DNA of 64,000 nt from Bog-366 sp963722555 (GTDB taxonomy: Bacteria > Acidobacteriota > Terriglobia > UBA7540), in assembly GCA_963722555.1 (NCBI GenBank), contig CAVRNQ010000007.1:2542001-2606000 (forward strand), in the 5' to 3' direction. Positions within the stretch are counted from its first letter, which is position 1; each line of letters starts with the position of its first letter. Positions 19,783 to 28,589 of the stretch are shown in pieces. Both the position numbers and the translations under genes were made by a program. The notes below the pieces were generated by a model. That model searched no databases. It saw only the letters and a program-made list of their open reading frames with translations, and was not told the DNA's origin.

Positions 19783-19822
19783 CTGTGACGGTTCTTTTTA
19801 CATGAGGCATGCATTGTTGTCA

Positions 19823-20075
19823 AGAGTCGTTAGCCCGAATTGTCGTTAGCCCGAATTCCTCACCACGCTGGGACGGTTCTGGGGTTTGCCGGAAGGGCGG
19901 GGCTTCAGCCCCGCCGAAATCGCGGCTTCCGCCCTCTGTTCGTCCCGCGCCCCGCGGTCGCCGGGACGACCGCGGGGCGCGAAGCACGCAAATAATCAGG
20001 AAGGCCTTGTAACGGCGGGGCTGAAGCCCCGAGCTTCCAATTCCGTGGTGAGAAATCCGGGTTAGAGTCGTTAGC
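19823..20075. repeat. MITE-like element with flanking 12-bp direct repeats
   Basis: AGAGTCGTTAGC occurs at 19823-19834 and again at 20064-20075. Inside are imperfect terminal inverted repeats of 21 bp (19847-19867 against 20044-20064, 18 of 21 matching). A perfect hairpin lies at 19896-19915 and its partner word at 20014-20030. A 15-bp perfect stem with a 6-base loop lies at 19946-19981. GTCGTTAGCCCGAATT is also tandemly duplicated at 19826-19857. No ORF of note. The layout is that of a small non-autonomous transposable element, next to a transposase fragment. Confidence 0.6.
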
Positions 20076-20170
20076 ACATGATTTGTTCGCTGAGGGCGGA
20101 GTTCGGATAAAGCATACTGCGGGAAGGAGGCAGGATGAAGCGATACCCGGAGGGCGCCTGGGAGGGGGCG

Positions 20171-20370
20171 ATGAAGGTACAGGATGTGGTGCGGCGCGAT
20201 CGCGAAGAAGATTACCTGGTGGCGGGCGGCGGGGATCATCGGCATATCGGACCGGAGCCTACGGCGTTGGCGGTGGCGCTACGAGCAGTATGGCTACGAC
20301 GGGCGGTTCGACCGGCGGCGCGGGAGGCCCAGCCCGAAGCGGGTGCCGGGGGAGACGGTCGAAGATCATA
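20171..20370 (+). pseudogene. Frameshifted N-terminal fragment of ISNCY-type transposase
   Basis: Starting at ATG 20171 (MKVQDVV) and continuing in the next frame are AIAKKITWWRAAGIIGISDR, then SLRRWRWRYEQYGYDG, then DRRRGRPSPKRVP. This is the N-terminal helix-turn-helix region of ISNCY-type transposases. A frameshift near 20190 separates the two parts and the catalytic domain is absent. It borders the MITE-like element at 19823-20075, which may have been mobilised by a relative of it. Confidence 0.65.
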
Positions 20371-20487
20371 ACGTCCTGGGCCAATAAGGGTCCCCGGATC
20401 ATCGGTGGGAAACCCTGGGAACTCGGGTAGGGGAGGCCGGCATTCATCCATTGCGGCGAGGCCTGGATTGCGAGAAGGCGCCGGGAC

Positions 20488-21174
20488 TCATCTCTCCTGA
20501 CTAGATTTCGAGAGGACGTACGCCTCCGTGCTTGCGTACCAGTCGTCCAGGGCACTCAGGAAGCGCTTCCGCGCCAAGACGGGGTCCCTTGCCTTGATCG
20601 CTTCCAAAACGGGAAGGTGGGATTGGGCGTCCTGCAAGAGATCGAATGCTTCACCCGAGTGAATCCTCATGGCGGAAAACGCGTAAATGGGAACGAGAAT
20701 GCGCCGAAGGGCTGTTTCCAAATACTCGTTGCCAGCGATTGCCCAGATCTTTTCGTGGAAAGAGAAGTCGCACTGCAGAAACAGTCCCCTTTTCTTGGCG
20801 CGAGCTGTACTGAGCAAATCAACATAGGCTTTTTCCAGTTCCTTTGTTTGCCCCAGAGTTGCCAAGCGTGCCGCTTGCTCCACCGCAAACCCTTCGAGGA
20901 CTCTGCGCACGGCGAAAATCTTCTTCCCGGCATCGTGAGTCAACTTGGTGACGTAAGTTGCCGCGTTGGGTTTCTTGGCCACAAACCCATCCGCCTCAAG
21001 GGCGATTAGAGCTTCTCGGACAGCGGTGAGACTCGTCCCGAATTGACTCGCCAAGCGGCGTTCCACGAGCCTCTCACCTTCCCTGAGAGTGCCGTTGAGG
21101 ATGGCTTCCTCGATCCGGTCGGCGATCATTCGGCGCAGGGTCACGGTCTCGAAGGGCTTGAATACAATCCGCAT
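20488..21174 (-). CDS. GntR-family regulator, FadR (FCD) subfamily
   Basis: A 228-aa regulator. The winged helix is at residues about 10-75 (ADRIEEAILNGTLREGERLV, then SLTAVREALIALEADGF). The all-helical FCD effector domain follows, with metal-ligand candidates D136 and H140 (QCDFSFHEKIW) and H186 (DAQSHLPVLEAI). The fourth ligand His usual near the C-terminus is not evident (FLSALDDW). FCD regulators usually sense sugar acids or other carboxylates, which suits the neighbourhood. A copy of the proposed operator sits 111 bp upstream of its own start, so autoregulation is likely. It is divergent from the TonB receptor at 21877. Confidence 0.92.
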   Translation of the reverse strand: MRIVFKPFETVTLRRMIADRIEEAILNGTLREGERLVERRLASQFGTSLTAVREALIALEADGFVAKKPNAATYVTKLTHDAGKKIFAVRRVLEGFAVEQAARLATLGQTKELEKAYVDLLSTARAKKRGLFLQCDFSFHEKIWAIAGNEYLETALRRILVPIYAFSAMRIHSGEAFDLLQDAQSHLPVLEAIKARDPVLARKRFLSALDDWYASTEAYVLSKSSQER

Positions 21175-21284
21175 TTCTCACCTCCAGAGGGCGAGTGTGT
21201 CATTGACCGGCAAAACGCACCGGCTTGTCAAGCCGCATCTTGCGATCAAGCGCAGTCTCGCATTCTGATAAACCACACCTTCAG

Positions 21285-21295
21285 GATGATCGATC
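21285..21295 (+). promoter_or_regulatory. Putative GntR operator, copy C
   Basis: GATGATCGATC within GGATGATCGATCAGG, 111 bp upstream of the GntR-type gene at 21174. It is the copy expected for autoregulation. Confidence 0.5.
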
Positions 21296-21354
21296 AGGCA
21301 GCATACCACGTATTATCGTATACGCGTGCAGCGCACGTATCGTGCAATCTAGCC

Positions 21355-21470
21355 GGTTGATGAAAAACGTCCTCGCGGCCTCTGACCAGGTTGATGGCGT
21401 GTTGTAGCGCTGAGCTTCAGCTCAGCACGTGCCGATCTAAAGGTCGGCGCTACCACGTTTTTCATCAACC
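21355..21470. repeat. Small MITE-like palindromic element
   Basis: Perfect 16-bp terminal inverted repeats: GGTTGATGAAAAACGT at 21355-21370 and its complement at 21455-21470. Two internal hairpins (GCTGAGCTTCAGCTCAGC and GCCGATCTAAAGGTCGGC) are enclosed by GTAGCGC/GCGCTAC. 116 bp in all, no ORF. Non-coding mobile or RNA-forming repeat. Confidence 0.65.
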
Positions 21471-21584
21471 TCCTGGAATGTTGCCCGTGGGGTATCGTCG
21501 CGCAATTTGAGAGTGTTACCCATTATGGACGCGGGTAACCCCAGGAGTCGATCTTCGAGAAGAGATGATGGGCAGAGAATTATG

Positions 21585-21647
21585 GTGGAAAGAATGCTCT
21601 GTGGAAAGAAAGCTCTGTGGAAAGAAAGTCTGTGGAAAGAAAGCTCT
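21585..21647 (+). repeat. Four tandem copies of a 16-bp word
   Basis: Units of GTGGAAAGAAAGCTCT at 21585, 21601, 21617 (one base shorter) and 21632. They lie between the MITE-like element and the operator word upstream of the TonB receptor gene. Possibly a slippage-prone spacer in the receptor promoter region. Confidence 0.75.
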
Positions 21648-21690
21648 TGACAAAAGGACATTCTTCAATTAAAAACGTGGCGATCCATAA

Positions 21691-21701
21691 GATCGATCAT
21701 C
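21691..21701 (-). promoter_or_regulatory. Putative GntR operator, copy D
   Basis: Reverse-oriented GATGATCGATC, 176 bp upstream of the TonB receptor start. With the 702-bp spacer it shares (21175-21876), it sits between the divergent regulator and receptor genes. Confidence 0.5.
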
Positions 21702-21876
21702 GACCGCAGAATAGATTCGAAGATTGGTCAGGTCGAGAGGAAAGAGTTCTATGAACGGCTCTGCCATCTGGAGCGCGCCGAAGCAGGGCGAATCTTGCAA
21801 CTGTCATTGAGTATTGAGGCGGCAGCGATGCCCCTTATAAGCGGGCGGGTGTCTGGGATTTATAAGGAGGAATCAA

Positions 21877-24800
21877 ATGCAATTGACGACTGCTAATAAA
21901 AACAGGGAATGGTTAGTGGCAGTAGCTTGCCACCTATGCGTTCTGGCAGGCTTGGTCCTGTTAGTCCCCACCCTGGGCCATGCGGTCAGCACTGGCGCCA
22001 TTTTCGGGACGGTGCTCGATCCGAGCGGGGCGGTGATTGCTGGCGCCTCGGTGACAGTCAAGAACGAGGCTACCGGTTACGAGCGCATGACGTCCTCGAA
22101 TGCCTCTGGTGAGTACTTGTTCGATGGCCTGCCGATTGGAGCCTACACACTCACCGGCAGCAACGCGGGGTTCAAGGCGTACGAGCAGCGCGGCATTGTG
22201 CTCGAAGTTGACCAAAAGGTGCGGGCGGACATCAAGTTGGAAATCGGCAGCAAGGCAGAGACTGTGGAAGTTACGGCCACACCCTCCTTGGTGGACACAC
22301 GTTCGGGAACGATCGCGGATGTTATTACCGCGGCGCAGGTTACCAACTTACCCCTGAATGGCCGGAATACACAGCAACTCATGGCTCTGCAGGCGGGCGT
22401 ACAGTATAGCGGGGGAGGGGGTATGCAAAACAGCGCCGTTAACCCTTCCGTCCAGGTATACGCGGTAGCCGGCGCCCGGGGTAACCAGACCGACTACGAA
22501 CTGGATGGGGGGGATCACAACGACTACTGGACAGGGGTCTCCATGGCCACACCCAACCCCGATGCCGTCCAGGAATTCAGTGTGCAGACCAGCAATATCG
22601 ATGCTCAGTATGGGCAAAAGGCGGGCGGAGTGGTTAACATGGTCATGAAGTCCGGGACCAACAAATTCCATGGCACCGCCTACGAGTACATCCGCAACAA
22701 CGCGCTGAATGCCCGCAATTTCTTTGCCCTCACGGATGACGGCATGAAGCGGAACCAGTTCGGCGCCACCATCGGAGGGCCCATCCGGCGAGACAAGACA
22801 TTCTTTTTCTTTTCCTGGCAGGATACCCGGCGCAGTCAACTGCCGAGTTCTGCAGGTATGATTGTTCCCAGCGCGGCACAAAGGGCCGGCGATCTCACAG
22901 GGCTGCCGGACGAGGTTCACAATCCGTGGGACGGAGTGACGTACAATGCTATAGATCCGGAGAATCCTACCGGAGCGAGGCTTCGTACTCAACTCCCAGC
23001 GGTTGGACAGCCAGGCGGGATGGATGCGGCGACCCAGAATATGTTCAAGTATCTTGCTCTTCCAAACGCAGAGGGCAACCACTCGATCTTCCAAAACCAA
23101 GTCAGGGAAAAGGTCCCTGAGTATTCCTTGAAGATCGACCAGAATTTTGGAACCAGAGACAGGTTGTTCGGGAGTTTCTTCATGCAGAACGACGAGACTC
23201 CTATCGGGGGCGATCCGAGTAACTTTATTACGCTGAGTCCGGGTACGCAGTTTACGGTTCACCGATGGACATTTGGGGAGACCCACACCTTCTCCCCCAC
23301 CATCGTCAATGACTTTCATTTGACGTTGTCCTATACCCGCACGCTGTTTAACAGCGCCCAAGGGCTGATCCCGGGTTTCACCTGGCCAGAAATGGGCGCG
23401 AATGTTCCAGTGACTCACGCAGGGCCCCAGTTTATGAACTTGGGGTCGGACGTGGGATTCAGCGTCTGGAGCGGTATGCCCGCGGACTGGTCTCGGCATA
23501 ACTTCCAATTCAGGGACAGCCTGGCTGTGGTTCGAGGCAGCCACGAAATCAAGGTCGGTGCGGACATCATCAAGGGCTACCACCTGGACGCGGAATACTG
23601 GAACACAGACGGAGCTTATTCTTGGGGGTCGGATCGGACGGGGTCTCCCTACGGTGACCTATTGCTTGGCCTGCCGGCCAGTTTCAATCAGCTCAGCCCG
23701 ACATACTGGACCGGGGACCGATACTTGAGGATGTTTTTCGCGCAGGACACCTGGCGCGTGAATCGCAAGCTCACGGTCATCCTCGGGGCTCGTTACGAAC
23801 CTATGCAGAACTGGAAAAGCAGGGAAGGCGAACAGGTGGTCTTCGCACCAGGTCAGCAATCCATCATGTACCCGAACATGCCGCCGGGAACACTCTACGA
23901 CGGCGATTACGGGGCCCCTCCGCGTGGGTTCTGGGACCAGTGGGGTATCAGTAGGCTTGGCCCCCGCTTGGGCTTCGCTTACGATCTCGGCGGTGACGGC
24001 AAGACCAGCATCAGAGGTGGGGTTGGGATATACCACGACGCCCTTAATAATGCGGGAGCTTCCTGGATGGGGACTTCGATCCCCTTTACCGGCGGCGTCG
24101 ACCTCACGAACCCCTATAGCACCACCGATCCCTACAATGGGCACGTTAACCCGTTCCCCATACCGGTTCCCACTCCTAATACCTGGCCGGTCGACCTGCC
24201 GGTGACGAGTTACATGTTCAGTCCGAATTTCCAGACGGCGAAAAATACACAATACAATCTCACTGTCGAGAGGCAATTGCCGCGTGCCATGATGTTGCGC
24301 GTGGCATACGTTGGATCGCTCAGTGGGAACCTCATGCGGGGCCGCGACGCGAATGCTGCGTATTATATCCCCGGCAACGATGCCGACGGCAACCCGCTGT
24401 CGACCCTGGACACCGCGAACATGGACTCACGACGCCCGATCAATAATTACGAGCGTATGTATGTAGCTGACTCCGATGGCCACGGGGATTTGAACTCGCT
24501 GCTGGTAACCCTCGAAAGGCGGCTAAGTCGCACTTTGGGTTTCCAAGTCAACTACACCTTGTCGAGACAGATGGACAACGCGTTGCTGAGCGGCGACTCG
24601 CCGACGCACGGCGTAAGAATCAACCCCCACGGCGATGGGAGCGAAATATGGTCAGTTGCGGATCAGGACGCCACGCACCACTTGGCAGCCAATTTCAATT
24701 GGAACTTGCCCTCTCCTCACGGGAATGCCTTCCTGCGTCAAGTGGTGGGTGGGTGGCAATCCACTGGAATAGTGACTCTTGTCTCAGGAACCCCCTTGGC

Positions 24801-25191
24801 ACTCTATTCCGCTACTGGCCAAAGTCTCACTTCAGTGCGCCCGTATGCGGACTACATTCCAGGGTGCGATGCTTCTTCCCATGCGGGCAACGACCCGCGA
24901 CTTATGTGGTTCAACACCGCTTGCTTCCAGGAGTCAGCCATAGGGACGTGGGGCACTGCCAAACGCAACATGCTCCGGGGTCCAGGGATGGCCGACGTGG
25001 ATTGGGGCATGTACAAGAATTTCAAGGTCACCGAAAAACTCAACATACAATTCCGCTCGGAGTTCTTCAACCTGTTCAATCATACCAATTTCGGAAGTCC
25101 TGGTACCCGTGTTCCGAACTCCGACTTTGGCCAGATCTGGTCCTCTAGTGATCCGAGGATTCTTCAGTTCGCTTTGAGGTTTTCCTTCTGA
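21877..25191 (+). CDS. TonB-dependent receptor with carboxypeptidase-regulatory-like domain (Oar-like)
   Basis: A complete 1104-aa outer-membrane receptor. AAGGAGG precedes the ATG by about 8 bases. A signal peptide covers about residues 1-36. A carboxypeptidase-regulatory-like beta-sandwich follows at about 38-125 (GAIFGTVLDPSGAVIAGASV ... VTVKNEATG). The plug contains TNLPLNGRNTQQLMALQAGV, and the barrel ends LQFALRFSF with the terminal Phe. It imports a large substrate energised by TonB; the transducer at 33906-35192 is a candidate partner. It is divergent from the GntR regulator and has an operator copy upstream, so it is probably the uptake component of that regulon. Confidence 0.95.
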   Translation: MQLTTANKNREWLVAVACHLCVLAGLVLLVPTLGHAVSTGAIFGTVLDPSGAVIAGASVTVKNEATGYERMTSSNASGEYLFDGLPIGAYTLTGSNAGFKAYEQRGIVLEVDQKVRADIKLEIGSKAETVEVTATPSLVDTRSGTIADVITAAQVTNLPLNGRNTQQLMALQAGVQYSGGGGMQNSAVNPSVQVYAVAGARGNQTDYELDGGDHNDYWTGVSMATPNPDAVQEFSVQTSNIDAQYGQKAGGVVNMVMKSGTNKFHGTAYEYIRNNALNARNFFALTDDGMKRNQFGATIGGPIRRDKTFFFFSWQDTRRSQLPSSAGMIVPSAAQRAGDLTGLPDEVHNPWDGVTYNAIDPENPTGARLRTQLPAVGQPGGMDAATQNMFKYLALPNAEGNHSIFQNQVREKVPEYSLKIDQNFGTRDRLFGSFFMQNDETPIGGDPSNFITLSPGTQFTVHRWTFGETHTFSPTIVNDFHLTLSYTRTLFNSAQGLIPGFTWPEMGANVPVTHAGPQFMNLGSDVGFSVWSGMPADWSRHNFQFRDSLAVVRGSHEIKVGADIIKGYHLDAEYWNTDGAYSWGSDRTGSPYGDLLLGLPASFNQLSPTYWTGDRYLRMFFAQDTWRVNRKLTVILGARYEPMQNWKSREGEQVVFAPGQQSIMYPNMPPGTLYDGDYGAPPRGFWDQWGISRLGPRLGFAYDLGGDGKTSIRGGVGIYHDALNNAGASWMGTSIPFTGGVDLTNPYSTTDPYNGHVNPFPIPVPTPNTWPVDLPVTSYMFSPNFQTAKNTQYNLTVERQLPRAMMLRVAYVGSLSGNLMRGRDANAAYYIPGNDADGNPLSTLDTANMDSRRPINNYERMYVADSDGHGDLNSLLVTLERRLSRTLGFQVNYTLSRQMDNALLSGDSPTHGVRINPHGDGSEIWSVADQDATHHLAANFNWNLPSPHGNAFLRQVVGGWQSTGIVTLVSGTPLALYSATGQSLTSVRPYADYIPGCDASSHAGNDPRLMWFNTACFQESAIGTWGTAKRNMLRGPGMADVDWGMYKNFKVTEKLNIQFRSEFFNLFNHTNFGSPGTRVPNSDFGQIWSSSDPRILQFALRFSF

Positions 25192-25248
25192 GGAACGACA
25201 ACTGGGCGGTCGCGGACGCCCGGATCAATTTGCCTGTCAGTGTTTCCC

Positions 25249-25280
25249 TTGGGGAGGGTGGAATGCTCCACCCTCCCCAA
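25249..25280 (+). terminator. Stem-loop terminator after TonB receptor
   Basis: A 14-bp perfect stem (TTGGGGAGGGTGGA and its complement) with loop ATGC, 58 bp after the receptor stop. There is no long U tract, so it may act as a 3' stabiliser rather than an intrinsic terminator. It is symmetrical and could serve either strand. Confidence 0.6.
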
Positions 25281-25658
25281 ATCTCACGAATCCCGAACTC
25301 ACAGTTGTCTCCGTAATGTCCCCCATTCCAGGAGCGAGCCGATGATCCCGCCAGGTTATGATCCTGCGACCAGAGGGGTTCGGAGGAGCCTTGGCCTCTC
25401 CAACCTGGGCACCGTGGGCCAGCGGCAGGGACCAGTAAGCTAAGCCAAACCGCCTGACTTCATCAACGAAGAGTCGACCACTTTGGTCAGGTGGTGCCCG
25501 GCCCCATGGGGCCAGGCGCTCCGTTGACCGCCCTCTGGGAGCGCACGCAGCTTCTCGTTCGGGGAGGTTTTCCTAGGCGTGCGAATTCACGTCGAGGTCC
25601 GTGGCGCCGTCGCCCGAGTCCATTTCCGCTCCTTTGGCCCTTATCTCGCCGCCCAGTC
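25281..25658. other. Intergenic between convergent genes
   Basis: 378 bp between the receptor terminator and the 3' end of the Gfo/Idh/MocA gene. No gene, repeat or motif that I can support. Confidence 0.35.
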
Positions 25659-27077
25659 CTACACCTTCTCCGGCACGACGAAGGGCTCGCGGTAGGTGCC
25701 GCGCAGCATCTGGTTGGCCTCGTCGTCGCCGATGACCTGTTCGGTTTCCGGGTCGAAGTTCAGGGTTCGACCGAGGCGATATGATGCGTTGGCCAAGTGC
25801 ACTAGGGCAGAGGAGATGTGCCCCTCCTCGATGGGTGCGTGCAGATTTTCCGCCTTGCGGCTGCGCACGCATTCGATGAAGTTCGCCCAGTTATTGCCCC
25901 CCTGCACCAAATGCGGGCCGGGTTCCTGGCCCTCGCCCAGCCACGTCTTGTAAGAGTCGTAGCCGTCCATGGCCATATAACCCTTTGAGCCGTAAAAGAT
26001 GTTGCCGACGGTCTGGCTCGCTTGCTTCTTCTGTGGCCCTTTGGCGACAACCCCCGCACCGGTAACGGGCGGGACGCCTTCGCTGCCGAAGGCGGGCGTG
26101 CCGATTTCAGCTTCCGTGTTGGTAAGCCAGTGGCGCACCTCGAACTCCAGCATGCGGCGCTCGCCGCTGGGCAGTTTGAATTCGAAGGCCGCGTTAAGGG
26201 TGTTGGGGGTTTCCTGGTCGTCGTCGAACATGAAGTGGCCGCCCATGGCCGAGATCTTGGTGGGCAGTTTCACGCCCAGTCCCCAGCGGGCCACGTCCAT
26301 CTCGTGGATACCCTGGTTGCCGAGGTCGCCGTTGCCGGTGTCCCAGATCCAGTGCCACTTGTAGTGGAAGCGGTTGCGCGTGAAGGGCTTCAGCGGCGCA
26401 GGGCCGGTCCAGAGGTCGTAGTGCACACCTTCCGGCACCGGCTCGGCGGGAGCTTTACCGATAGTGTCCCGCACCTTGTAGCAGAGGCCGCGCGCCATGT
26501 ACACATCGCCGATCAAGCCGTCCCGCATCTTTTGCACACCCTCGATGATGGCCACACCCGAACGGCTGTTGCTGCCGTGCTGGACAATCCGATTGTACTT
26601 AGCGGCGGCGCGCACCAGTTGGCGTCCTTCCCACAGGTTGTGGGAGCAAGGCTTCTCGATGTAAGCATCCTTACCTGCCTGGCAGGCCCAGATGCCAATC
26701 AGCGAGTGCCAGTGATTGGGCGTGGCAACGGAGACGGCATCAATCGACTTGTCCTCGAGCAGCTTTCGGACATCGAAGTAAGTCTTGGGCTTGGGCATGC
26801 CCAGCTTCTCCATGTCGGCGAGGCGCTCGCGCAGGATGTTCTCGTCCACGTCGCAGACTGCGGCGACAGACACGTCGGGCATCTTGCCGTACCTCTGCAC
26901 GTGACCTAACCCCATCCCACGCAGGCCCACCACGGCAACCTGCACGCGGTCGTTGGCGCCCAAGACTCTCTCGGGATGAGTGATGGCCGCCATGCCGCCC
27001 AGGGCGGCCAGCCCGGCGCCGGCCTGGGCGCCGCTCTTCAAAAACTCCCGACGGCTGATCTCCGATTCCTTGCTCAT
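25659..27077 (-). CDS. Tat-exported Gfo/Idh/MocA-family oxidoreductase
   Basis: A 472-aa NAD(P)-dependent oxidoreductase of the glucose-fructose/inositol dehydrogenase superfamily. It has a Tat signal (ISRREFLKSGAQAGAG, residues 7-22). The Rossmann motif VVGLRGMGLGH is at about 49-59, the conserved EKP at 141-143, and the C-terminal alpha/beta domain follows. Exported members of this family are common in Bacteroidetes, Planctomycetes and Acidobacteria; some act on glycans, using tightly bound NAD. GGAGGAGG precedes the start. It is 32 bp downstream of the PmoA-family gene on the same strand, so the pair is probably one operon. Confidence 0.92.
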   Translation of the reverse strand: MSKESEISRREFLKSGAQAGAGLAALGGMAAITHPERVLGANDRVQVAVVGLRGMGLGHVQRYGKMPDVSVAAVCDVDENILRERLADMEKLGMPKPKTYFDVRKLLEDKSIDAVSVATPNHWHSLIGIWACQAGKDAYIEKPCSHNLWEGRQLVRAAAKYNRIVQHGSNSRSGVAIIEGVQKMRDGLIGDVYMARGLCYKVRDTIGKAPAEPVPEGVHYDLWTGPAPLKPFTRNRFHYKWHWIWDTGNGDLGNQGIHEMDVARWGLGVKLPTKISAMGGHFMFDDDQETPNTLNAAFEFKLPSGERRMLEFEVRHWLTNTEAEIGTPAFGSEGVPPVTGAGVVAKGPQKKQASQTVGNIFYGSKGYMAMDGYDSYKTWLGEGQEPGPHLVQGGNNWANFIECVRSRKAENLHAPIEEGHISSALVHLANASYRLGRTLNFDPETEQVIGDDEANQMLRGTYREPFVVPEKV

Positions 27078-27109
27078 GATTTCCTCCTCCTTGCTGGGAT
27101 CTCGAATGA

Positions 27110-28126
27110 TTACCTCTGGGCAGCATAGCGCCGGTAAGCTTCGGCGACTTCGGCCTCCCGGGCGTCGCCGGGGTGAATCAATACGCGATAGCGCAGCACC
27201 ATCGTGCTGCCTGCCGGGATGGTGACGCCGCCATCGCGGGTCTTGTCATTATAGAAATCATGTTCCCCAAAAGGGTTCACCGCGAATAAGCCGTAGCCCC
27301 GAGCATGCCAGTAGGTGGGGTGCTTGGGGTTCGAAGGGTGGTCGAAGATGGCTATGCCGAGCTTCTCCTCCGCCACCGTACCGGAGTAGTCCACCCAGTT
27401 AGCGCGTTTGCCCCAAATTTGCTTCTCGCCCACGGCGCCTTCCGAGTTCAACATATATCCGTCCGGTTCCTGCAAGGCACTGGCCAAGCGGATGGCAAAG
27501 GTTCCTTCCTTCGTGTCCTCCATCTTGACCGGCCCGTTCGTGGCATGGATGGCAAACGCGCAGTCGATGGTCCGAGTTGATGCGTCTCCACCAAAAGTGA
27601 AGGCTTGGTCTTCTTGCGCGATGACCTTGCCATCGGGACCGACAAGGTTGAAAAGAGCCCGAATGGTTCCGGATTCGGGCCCGCCCCGCACCTTTTCCAG
27701 CTTGCGAAGCACCGTGCGGCCAGCAGGCAAGCCCTCGGTGGTGTGCTTGACACCCTGGACGGTCTCTTTATCCTTGCTGCCCGGCGCTTCTTCCGCCCAG
27801 AAATCGATCCCGTTGATGTTACCGTGCGCGAAGTACATGGCGCGATGATGCGGGTGGTCGGTCCTCTCGCCCGGAATATCTTTGCGCATCGGGAAACCGC
27901 GCGTCACGATCGTCCCCTGCGCGCTGCGCAGCGGGTGGAGATAAGGTTTGGGTGATTCTGGGCCAAAGAAGTAGGAAGTGAAGGGCTGGCCGCCGATGAA
28001 AACATCGATTCGAGTGCCCTGCCGCTTCAGCTTTACGGGCAACCCCTCGCCCAGGGCGATAGGGGCGAGACCAATTAAGGCGATGATCAAGGACAAGAAC
28101 ATGCGAGCGTTTCTGCTAGGGACCAT
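27110..28126 (-). CDS. PmoA-family (DUF6807-like) secreted protein
   Basis: About 338 aa with an N-terminal signal segment (FLSLIIALIGLAPIALGEG). Phrases such as PYLHPLRSAQGTIVTRGFP, DHPHHRAMYFAHGNING and a late GDGGVTIPAG-like stretch mark it as a member of the so-called PmoA/DUF6807 family. Despite its name, this family is not methane monooxygenase; its function is not established, and it often accompanies Gfo/Idh/MocA proteins. I chose the ATG at 28126 because GAGGTGA lies 6 bases upstream; the frame stays open to 28249. It is the first gene of the pair with 25659-27077, and operator copy E lies 188 bp upstream. Confidence 0.82.
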   Translation of the reverse strand: MVPSRNARMFLSLIIALIGLAPIALGEGLPVKLKRQGTRIDVFIGGQPFTSYFFGPESPKPYLHPLRSAQGTIVTRGFPMRKDIPGERTDHPHHRAMYFAHGNINGIDFWAEEAPGSKDKETVQGVKHTTEGLPAGRTVLRKLEKVRGGPESGTIRALFNLVGPDGKVIAQEDQAFTFGGDASTRTIDCAFAIHATNGPVKMEDTKEGTFAIRLASALQEPDGYMLNSEGAVGEKQIWGKRANWVDYSGTVAEEKLGIAIFDHPSNPKHPTYWHARGYGLFAVNPFGEHDFYNDKTRDGGVTIPAGSTMVLRYRVLIHPGDAREAEVAEAYRRYAAQR

Positions 28127-28313
28127 AAGTTCACCTCGATTTCCTCCAAGCTCCATTAGCATATGTCGTGTGCGCCTGATCATCCGCGCGGCTTTCATTG
28201 CGTTGCAGCGTCTGATCATTATCACTGCCGCCGACTCTGTCTCTCTCATTTCTTATCGGTCGCTGATTCCTGCGAGAATCGAGGACCAAATCAATCGGCA
28301 AGGAATGATAGTC

Positions 28314-28324
28314 GATGATCGAGC
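28314..28324 (+). promoter_or_regulatory. Putative GntR operator, copy E
   Basis: GATGATCGAGC, one mismatch to the other four copies. The preceding bases AATGATAGTC align with GATGATGGTC before copy B. It lies 188 bp upstream of the PmoA/Gfo operon start. Confidence 0.42.
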
Positions 28325-28589
28325 ATGGTACGCTTTTTCGCCGTTCGCGTCAACAGGCAGTGTCGAGTGGGTAGTGGTCTACTACCTGCCTTTGACTCGC
28401 AGGATTGAGCGGGCGTCTAATTGTGGTATCCTACGTTGCCAGCGCCAGAAATCTCCTAATTGGAGGCCGGGTGTCACGGATAACTCGAAAATTCTGATTA
28501 GGGCGCGGCTCGGCAGGAATTGGAAGCCACAGTGGTCGAAGACAAGCCACCTGTATTCCCTGGCAGCCTGCGGAAAAACTCGCCAGGGC

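Noticed and set aside
22348..23583. Long antisense open frame (411 codons) opposite the TonB receptor
   Set aside because: No ribosome-binding site, no recognisable domain, and it mirrors a strongly coding sense gene in GC-rich DNA; a shadow frame.
27110..28126. Methane monooxygenase subunit reading of the PmoA-family name
   Set aside because: The family label is historical. The protein is a soluble secreted protein with no membrane-bound monooxygenase features and no pmoB or pmoC nearby.
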